Under the pieces are notes generated by a model. It was not told where the DNA came from. It searched no databases and saw only the letters and a program-made list of their open reading frames with translations. From Isoetes taiwanensis (taxonomy: Eukaryota > Streptophyta > Lycopodiopsida > Isoetales > Isoetaceae), in the NCBI GenBank assembly GCA_021234155.1, contig JAJEKV010000114.1:507654-571653 (forward strand): a DNA stretch of 64,000 nucleotides. Reading direction: 5' to 3'. Positions 56,900 to 64,000 of the stretch are shown here, in pieces. Position numbers and translations under genes: made by a program. The stretch's first letter is position 1. The number at the start of each line of letters is the position of its first letter.

Positions 56900-58100
56900 A
56901 TATTTGGGTGGTGGCTATTATCGCGATGAATAGATAACATTTGATATCGGTCGGTTATTCTACTGTTACAAAAAGTTTTTCATGTTGAAGTAGCTTCCTA
57001 TAGCTGATTGAAATCGGCATTGGCTCCTTTGGTCCATTTCCTCGTCTTGATGCGTGTCATACCCTAGATATCTCAGTATTACGTTGGTTCCTCTATCTAG
57101 ATTACCTTTATATTTAAAAAGGTTTATGCCAATTCTTGTGTCCAAAGATGACTATCTTAGTTTTGCTAGATTCTTCATCGTCACTTGTGATCCTCACGTA
57201 ATTGTTCTAGAATTTTGAGCGGTCAGGCATTCCTTTGTTCTTTGTTGCCATCATACTAAGATCATCCGCGTATAGCATTATTGGTACCTTCGTGTCTCCT
57301 AGCGTTGGGGCATGCTTTCGTCTCCCTTTCATTTACGCTATGTATCCCTCAGAGTGCGCTCTATGTATATTCCAAAGCGATGTTGGGGATAACGGGCATC
57401 CCGCTTTACCAGGTGTCCGCAGTTATCGGCCCTTCCTTCTGTTCCATTTTAGCATACACCTTGTGGTATAGTCTTGCTATCGATCCTACCATATTTCTCG
57501 GGGCCCGCATGTCCATCAATCTCTTTAGCGACTTCTCTCACCGGGCAGATCGAATGCTTTTTTCGAATCTACAAAGTAGCGGGATTATTTTTCCCCCGCA
57601 ATTTGTTACGCTCTATTAATATCCGTAGGGTCACTAGATGATTCGTGGGTTGAGTGCTCGGGTCTAAACCACAGGCGTCCCCCTGTGCTCTCATATTTCC
57701 TTCTTTGCCCATTTCTTTAGTTTATTATCCAATACCTTTCCAAACCATTTTCATAAAATCGAGCTTACCATTATTGTTACAGTAATTCCACGGATCTTTT
57801 CTATTCCCTGTCTTATGTAAAGGTATGACTACATTGTATGTCCATCCATCCGGGAGTCCTGTATGTATGATGCCGTTAAAAAATGTTCAGAACTTTTGTC
57901 ACGATTTCTAATTGGCAAGACACTTACAGATTCATGGTGAGTCCGTATAATCCGAGCTTTATGATTGGCCATCCTGCTTGGGGGCCATCCCTACATCTAA
58001 CAAGTTGAAGCATGGTTTGTCCCGATCATCTTTGTCAGAGTGGTATCGACATCGGAGGTGCCCCTGTCTTGTATAATTTATCCAAGTAACTCTCCCATCC
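56900..58100 (-). pseudogene. LINE 2 reverse transcriptase
   Basis: The minus strand at 57261-57272 reads YADD within MLYADDLSMM, the catalytic box. At about 57381-57401 it reads GCPLSPT, the motif preceding it. The remaining RT is in broken frames on both sides. Confidence 0.75.
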
Positions 58101-58856
58101 CTCGGTTCCAATGTCATCTTGTTCGTTCTTTGCTTTCACATTACTTCCCCTCCCTTTATTTTTGAGTCCTCTCCAAAACCTTCGGCTGTTTTTTTTCAAG
58201 ATTTTCCCCAAGTACCATTGGTCAGAATGTGTTATTGTATCTCTTCTTCTTCAAGTAATCTTATGTATACCGCCCTTTCTTCTCGGTATGTCTCCTTTCC
58301 CCTATGTTTCTTACTTTCCTCTTGTATTCCCTACACTCGTCATCATACCATCTTTGAAGCTCTAAATGCCCTATTTTTCCTGATTTTGATCTTTTTCCCA
58401 AACACCTCTGTTTGCTACCCTTACCATGATGTCATTTAGGGTGTTTCCATTCTCACTTCGTTGTTGTGCTCTCCCAGCCCATTCTCCCATTTCCTCCTTG
58501 ATCATTTGGGTGAAGGTTTCGCATGTGTCTCACAGGAACGAATCTTCACCCCGCCTTTTATTATCTTCCTTTCTTTTCTGTCGTCTTTTTTTTTATGCCT
58601 CCCCAGCCCGGATTGTTAGTTTAACTGGTCTATGGCTTTCCTCCTCCTTGGCCGGCCATTCCCGTAGCATCCCCAGCCCTTCTATCTTTTTTTTTCTTGT
58701 TCGCTCACAATTATATAATCCACTATGCTCTTACCATGTGTGTTTTGGCTCGTGAAGCCTCCCCGATCCCTCCATTTTCCCACACCATTGGCTATAATCA
58801 TCCTCGTTGCCGTGCATACTTCCAGTGATAATTCACCTCTAGCATTGACCTCCGCC

Positions 58857-59387
58857 TTATCTTACAGATCCCTCTCCACTCCACATTGCCCTCATCGTAT
58901 ACAGCCTGACCCCTATCTCATCCGTGTGTGTACTCTGTGCTTGTTCCTGTCCGGTTCTAGCATTTAGATCTCCTATTATAATCACTGGTCCTTGTTCCTT
59001 CCATTTCGTTATATTCTCTCCCAGATCTAGCAGTTCTAGTTTATCACTGTTCGGCGGGTAATATGTAATTATCAGAACCACATCTTGTTTGTTTTTCATT
59101 TGGATACTCAAAACCATATATCTTTTATTGATATCTGAATGTAACATACATGCATTGTTAACTGCACTGTTTTTTATATAACAAGCCAAACCTGCACTCC
59201 CCCTCCCTATTTTAAATTCCCTGTCTTTCCAACACGTGAACAGTTGGTATCCTTCCTCCTCTGGCAGCCTTTTGACGTTATGCTCCCAAGTCTCTGTCAG
59301 GCATATTATGTCACAGCCTTGGGCACCTTCTAACCTTTCTCCATCATCCCATGGGTACCCCGTGCAGTTCCAGTACCACAATGTCAA
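58857..59387 (-). pseudogene. LINE 2 endonuclease (APE-type)
   Basis: A 176-aa open frame with WYWNCTGYPW (Asn7), DIICLTETWE (Glu32), TYYPPNS (Tyr110) and IIIGDLNARTG (Asp140, Asn142), the active-site series of exonuclease/endonuclease/phosphatase-type LINE endonucleases. The final SDH motif is not in this frame. It is the best-preserved part of LINE 2. Confidence 0.85.
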
Positions 59388-59399
59388 CGTCTTTTCCCC

Positions 59400-60540
59400 C
59401 GAGGTTGCTCCTTCTGTATCTCTGTGTTTTCTGTACCAATGCCCATCCTCCTTGGTCTTCCCCCGTCTTCATTGTCGGGGTTGGCCCTCGAACCTTGCTT
59501 GTGTTGCTAAGCTCTTCGTTTCCCCGTTTCTTCCTATTACTCTGCTCGTTCCTTCTATCGTGTCGCTCTTAGAGCTTCCTTTTATAGATCTTTCTCCAGC
59601 CCCTCGTTGTATAGACATCGGCATTAATGTTTTCCTTCTCTTGCCTCGTTGATTTTTCTATCCCCTCGCACCCCTGCGGCCTTCGCAACTGCCCGGTCCC
59701 TTCTCGCGGTTGAGTAAACTTGTTCTCTCCCTCTTGTGTATATAGACCTTGCCATTCTTGACCCCGCTTGTATCCCTGCTTGGTTCGGATCCCTGGCTTT
59801 GGCCAACTCCCCTGCGACCCTCAATCTGCATCACCGTTAATGACTCCTCGTACCTTGATTCCATTCCTCAATGGTCCCATCCGTAGGTCCTTTCCTTGGT
59901 AGCCAAGTCCCTTAACGTCAAGTTTATGTGTCGGTCTCCCCTCCATTGGCCTGATCGTGGGGCTTTGATGATGGCCCCCGTGCTCCCTTGAACACCGTTT
60001 CTAACACTTCAGCGGTAACCCATATATCCGTTGCCTTGTCTTCGGTGTGGTATGCTATGGATCGGGATCATTTCATCATTGAGGCGATTTTTTAGATTTT
60101 GTACTTTGAAGCTAATTTATGGTAACATATATTACTTTAGATTCATTTGATTTTATTGATTTTATTGAGGCTACTTTACCCTTGATAACCATTACTTCAA
60201 AACTGCCTTCATTCAGAAATTTTCTCCCCATGGAGGTATTACATAATCAACACATTACATTAACACCACTACATTAACATCATGTTGGGGGCCTTTTACT
60301 GATTTAATTCTTCTTTTCTTCATCTATGCATTCTTCTTTTCACTTTGCCAGTAACCTCTTCTGATCGTAATTATCTATTATATATATATTCTTGGCGGCC
60401 TCCCGTCTGTTAATGTCGTTGCTGGCTCTAGATAATCTGATCTGATCTTGGTTTATCTTAAACAAAAACAGGACATAACGAGACACGATAGATTAAAACA
60501 AAAATAGAAAGAAAAGGTAGGACCAAAAACCCTGACATGC
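59400..60540. other. LINE 2 upstream region and AT-rich flank
   Basis: Minus-strand ORFs 59824-59624 and 59864-59658 are Arg/Glu-rich and could be ORF1 of LINE 2. From 60060 on the sequence is AT-rich and empty. Confidence 0.3.
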
Positions 60541-61330
60541 ATCCCTATTTCTTGGGAGGAAAGACTAATTTTTGGGTTTCTTTTCCGAAGGCGGTTCCCG
60601 ATCTTCCGGACCTTTTCCGCATTTTCACTATGTACGCCCTACACGTAAAAATCAACGGTTTTTTTTTCACAAAGTAGATCTGAGACTTTCCCCGGCATCA
60701 CATATCAGCCAGATTGTGTTGGAAATTAGAGCACCTTTGTATAGCAGCTTGGACACATGTCTGTTGAAGCATTGCATGGTTCGATCTATGTCTTGGCGTC
60801 TTACGATTGTCGTTTTTTGTCGCCCAATACTCCGAGAACTTCAAGCATTCCTAGAGTATAACCACTATCTCGCATGGACCGTGCATGATGAATTCGGTCA
60901 GCGGTATAAGCAATGAACGCTGACCGAATCGATGCATGATGGTAGACCCGCAAAAGCACCTACGGTAGTCCAAAGCGTATGCACCAAGGATTGAGCTCTT
61001 CTAAACCGGGTTGAAAGGCACCGTGGAGGTTGCTGGGCGAGGAAAGCTTGGGCGCTTCTTTGCCGACCTTTTCTCCCCACATACATCAATCAAAACTTTC
61101 TTACCCTTGTCCTTACTCTTGTCCATCCTTTTTGCTTGAGCTGGGATGCGGGCCGGAGGTCGAGATTTTTTGGTGGCGCCCCCCGGTAGGCCTAATTCTC
61201 CGGATTCCAATCACTAAATTTATTTGGAACAATCGAGGCGTATTTGAAGCAATCGGCAAAATGGAGAGCGATCTTCACACTCATTTTTCCTTCGTCCCTC
61301 AGCTTTTATATAGGTTTTAGGGTAGTTTAG
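60541..61330 (-). other. Gene-like fragment with TATA box on the minus strand
   Basis: At about 61310-61318 the minus strand reads TATATAAAAGC, preceded by CTAAACTACCCTAAAACC. About 180 bases later a short ORF begins, MDKSKDKGKKVLIDVCGEKR, 41 aa, ending near 61010. A plus-strand ORF of 114 aa (60572-60916) overlaps downstream. Neither protein is recognised. It could be a promoter and first exon captured by the MULE, or part of another retroelement. Confidence 0.3.
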
Positions 61331-62264
61331 GGTTTACGAAAGTTGTCGGCTTTTTCCCGCTTTTATTAATTCCGGCCTTTTAAACGCCTTAGCGCTTTGT
61401 CTTGTCTATCCTGTCCCGAGGGTTTTTCGTCACTAATCCCCGCCAGATATCCTTGACCCGTGCTACGCCATGTGTACCTTCTCATATTTCCTTTGCATTT
61501 CATTATTATGGCTACCGTAATTGTCACGATTATTATTATCCGTCACGCTTTACTTATGAAGCTAATTTCTAGCTTTATATTTTATATATGTTTACATATT
61601 TTAACTATTGTTCATCGTTTTTTCTTCCTTCTTCGACCCCCGCCACGTGTCCAGCGCCTCTTGGTGTTCTATTTTATTATTCCCGCCTCGAGCCCAATTA
61701 TTCTCCAAATTAGTTTCCACATTTTTTTGGTTCTCAAGGTTTTATTTCATTTTATTTTTTGTTTTATTTATTTTATGGTATTTTACTATGTCTTACTCAT
61801 ACTACCGACATAATGGTCGTTTTCTTCAACGGACTCTGAAATTTTGAAATTAGAATCGCCCATCGCGGAGGGAATCTTGATCCGTGGGTCTTCATATTTC
61901 TATTCGCTACACTTATACTAGTTCACGCTGATCATTTTCCACACCCCTGCTATCCTACCTGTTTACCATCTTCATTTACTAAGATCTAGCACTCCTTTGT
62001 TATGGTTAGGCTCAGTTAATCTGGCAGTTCTTGTTATATCTCCTAACGTCTTTGACATAAATACGGCATGTTCTTAATCTAATCTTTTATAGATAAAGAA
62101 TACTAATGCACTAGGAACCTTTATCTAATTTCCGGGTGGTACACTTATCTGGTCATCGCTATGCTCCCCCAACCCCGTCCCGTCGCCCCTCCCCCCGTCC
62201 GTCGCCCTCCCCGTCCGTTATTGAGTATGACCTGGTTTATATCACTGTTTGTTTCATATTGCAG
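61331..62264 (+). other. T-rich intron-like stretch ending in a splice acceptor
   Basis: No gene. It contains T-rich low-complexity sequence and a C-rich block (62164-62218, repeated CCGTCC/CGCCC). It ends TTTCATATTGCAG at 62264, a good 3' splice site directly before the transposase exon. Confidence 0.45.
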
Positions 62265-62265
62265 T

Positions 62266-63959
62266 ATGGATTTGGAAGTGGGCATGGAGTTTGATTCCAT
62301 GCAAGATCTTCGTTTACATGTCAAGAACGTTTGCATTTCCTCTGCGGTAGAGCTCCGTGTTATTGCATCTGACAGGAAGAGGTACACAGTAAAGTGCAAA
62401 AGTCAAGGATGCCCGTGGAAGTTGCATGCTTCCCTTGTACGTAATGGCCCTAGTTGTGCAATTAAAAAGTTAGCAGGACATCATAATTGTGTTGGCACTG
62501 AGCATTTGGGAAACAAAGAGACGACTGCAAATTGGATAGCAACACGGTTTGTGGAAAAGATTTCTGATGACCAATCTTATAGCCCAATTTCAATTCTTGG
62601 TGATTTGAGGCGTGAAGATGGTATTACTGTGCCATACAAGAGAGCATGGCAGGCAAAGGAATTAGCAGTAGAGAGGATCAACGGAAATCAGGAGGAAAGT
62701 TATTCCTTATTGAAAAAGTATTGCCGTGAAATATTGCTTGATAATCTAGGCGGTGTAGTTTTGGTGGAGCATGATGATGATCAGGTTTAGACGCATGTAC
62801 ATATCATATCACGACATGCATTTCGCATTTGCCAATTGCGAGGCAAGTTATAGGTTTGGATGGAATGCATCACGAAAAATAGATATTTGGGTATCGATGG
62901 ACCTTTCTGGTATAGATCACGGTGGGCAATTGCTTCCGATTGCTTTTGGTGTTGTTATTGCTGAAAATGACAATAAGCGGTTGTGGTTTCTTCAAAAAAA
63001 CTTGCGTGATAGTCTCTTGCGCAACAAACGCTATAACCTTCTTATCTGACAGGCAAAAGGGATTGATTGAAGGTGTCTCTACTATTTTTTGAGATGTTTC
63101 TCATGCTTATTGTATGCGTCACTTATCTGAAAACATGAGGAAAGGATTCAAGAATTTGGAAATGATAAAGTTGCTTTGGAAAGCTGCTTATGCATCAACA
63201 ATATCAGATTTTGATGTTGCCATATCAGAAATGCGGGCTATGAAACCAGAAGCTGCTACTTGGCTTTTTAACACGGCCCAACCCATGCATTGGTCAAATG
63301 CACACTTTAAGGGATCCCGCTATGACCATCTTACATCCAACATTGCAGAATCAGTCAACTCATGGATTCTTGAAGCTAGGGAATTACCTGTTCTACCAAT
63401 GATGGAGTTGATACGTCAGAAGTTGATGAAATGGTTCTTTGAACGTAGAGAACAAACCCAGTTGACCTTACAGGCTACCGGAGAAGCAGGATCATATATG
63501 CTTGTGGCTAGTGCAGAGCTTCAAATCAAGAATGCATATGAATGCGCTAGGCATTATCGGATTATTCCTGCCACCTATCATGAGTTTGAGATTGTGTCAC
63601 AAAAGTCTAGTCACGTGGTGAACATGGAAACAGGAGTTTGCTCTTGCAATGTGTGGCAAGTAAGTGGATTACCATGCTCACATGTAATTGCTGCTATTTT
63701 ATTCAAGAAAAATCGTATCCAATCATATGCAATTCACGCATATACATTGAGAGCATATTATGACACCTACTCTCACATTATTCACCCTCTTCTTCCAAGA
63801 GAACAGTGGCAAGAAGAAGAAGAAGGGGATGAGAAATTGCTCCCACCAAAGACATGTAGACCTCCGGGACGCCCAAGGAAGAGAAGAATTCGGACAGAAT
63901 ATAATGGCAAGGAAAAACGTCCTCTTCATTGTAGTCGTAGTAAAGCAGGGCATAATTGA
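62266..63959 (+). pseudogene. MULE transposase (MuDR-type), frameshifted
   Basis: The ATG at 62266 follows the splice acceptor and gives MDLEVGMEFDSMQDLRLHV, the DNA-binding N-terminal domain with a C2HC-type set (CKSQGCPWKL, then HHNCVG). The MULE catalytic domain follows but shifts frame: the GLDG motif near 62860 and SDRQKG near 63045 are each out of the neighbouring frame, and a TGA lies at about 63089. From 63114 the frame is open: SNIAESVNSW (catalytic Glu region, residue 79) and the SWIM zinc finger CSC...PCSH (Cys176, Cys178, Cys188, His190). The tail has a basic AT-hook-like PPGRPRKRRIR. MULE transposases cut and paste DNA. This copy looks recently broken. Confidence 0.85.
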
Positions 63960-64000
63960 AAGAGTTGTCGAGAGCCGATAAGTTAATGGTGTAGGATTCT

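Larger units (their letters stand above)
55831..60060 (-). mobile_element. LINE 2: non-LTR element with pentanucleotide-repeat tail
   Basis: The minus-strand 3' end is (CTATT)n (plus-strand AATAG repeats, 55831-55854) instead of poly(A). Going upstream on the minus strand: a Cys/His-type C-terminal motif (56348-56160), RT with GCPLSP and YADD boxes, and endonuclease (59387-58857). Neither the gene wording nor the tail is L1-like; they are more like RTE/CR1/Dualen-type lineages. The 5' boundary is uncertain. Confidence 0.65.
55086..64000 (+). mobile_element. Mutator-like element (MULE), 3' end beyond the window
   Basis: The left end is in the AT-rich block beginning GGAAAAATTCCAAAAATACCCC at about 55088, of the type seen in long MULE terminal inverted repeats. 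The transposase exon is at 62266-63959. The right end is outside the window, so neither TIR pairing nor target duplication could be checked. The intron region contains LINE 2 and unassigned sequence. Confidence 0.6.

Overview
The window looks like a repeat-rich stretch of a land-plant nuclear genome. It has no recognisable intact host gene, rRNA or tRNA. Almost everything that can be named is a transposable element or a decayed piece of one: Ty3/gypsy chromoviruses with chromodomains, a non-chromovirus Ty3/gypsy element, an L1-type LINE, a second LINE with a short-repeat tail instead of poly(A), a Mutator-like element (MULE), MITEs, and a probable rolling-circle element. Nearly every coding part has frameshifts or stops, so it is annotated as pseudogene. 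The species cannot be fixed; the second LINE would be unusual in a flowering plant, which weakly hints at a lycophyte, fern or bryophyte (inference only).

Layout. 1-3600: charged, broken ORFs and a promoter-like repeat block. 3600-10834: chromovirus A (+), gag to chromodomain, then a polypurine tract and a 3' LTR (9275-10834). 11125-34139: a composite that starts with a second copy of the same LTR, followed by an initiator-tRNA-Met-type primer binding site at 17749, and ends with the 3' untranslated region, polypurine tract and LTR of the same family (31305-34139). No pol was recognised between them, so it may be a large non-autonomous derivative. Its 5' LTR is split by a 4.96-kb non-coding insertion (12536-17496) with Helentron/Helitron2-like ends. 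Its body is split by a structurally complete 7.1-kb gypsy element on the minus strand (18822-25893), with paired LTRs and a near-perfect 5-bp target duplication.

34140-38600 is non-coding and AT-rich with local duplications. 38585-44112 is a minus-strand chromovirus (B) with PBS and 5' LTR; it lies inside the RNase H region of another minus-strand element (C, 44113-46442). A MITE with 9-bp target duplications follows (46443-47035). Then comes an L1 LINE on the minus strand (47406 to about 52850), abutting the 3' half of a chromovirus (D, 52856-55080) of the same family as A. The integrase of D is split by a second copy of the MITE. From about 55086 to beyond the window end lies a MULE whose transposase exon (62266-63959) encodes MULE and SWIM domains but is frameshifted; LINE 2 sits in its upstream intron region.

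The genes do not form a pathway. The history read here is serial nesting: element into element, with small DNA transposons marking exact insertion points. The best leads for something new are the 4.96-kb rolling-circle-like element, the palindromic repeat cluster at 17915-18490, the conserved hairpins in the chromovirus 3' untranslated region, and the LINE with a pentanucleotide tail.
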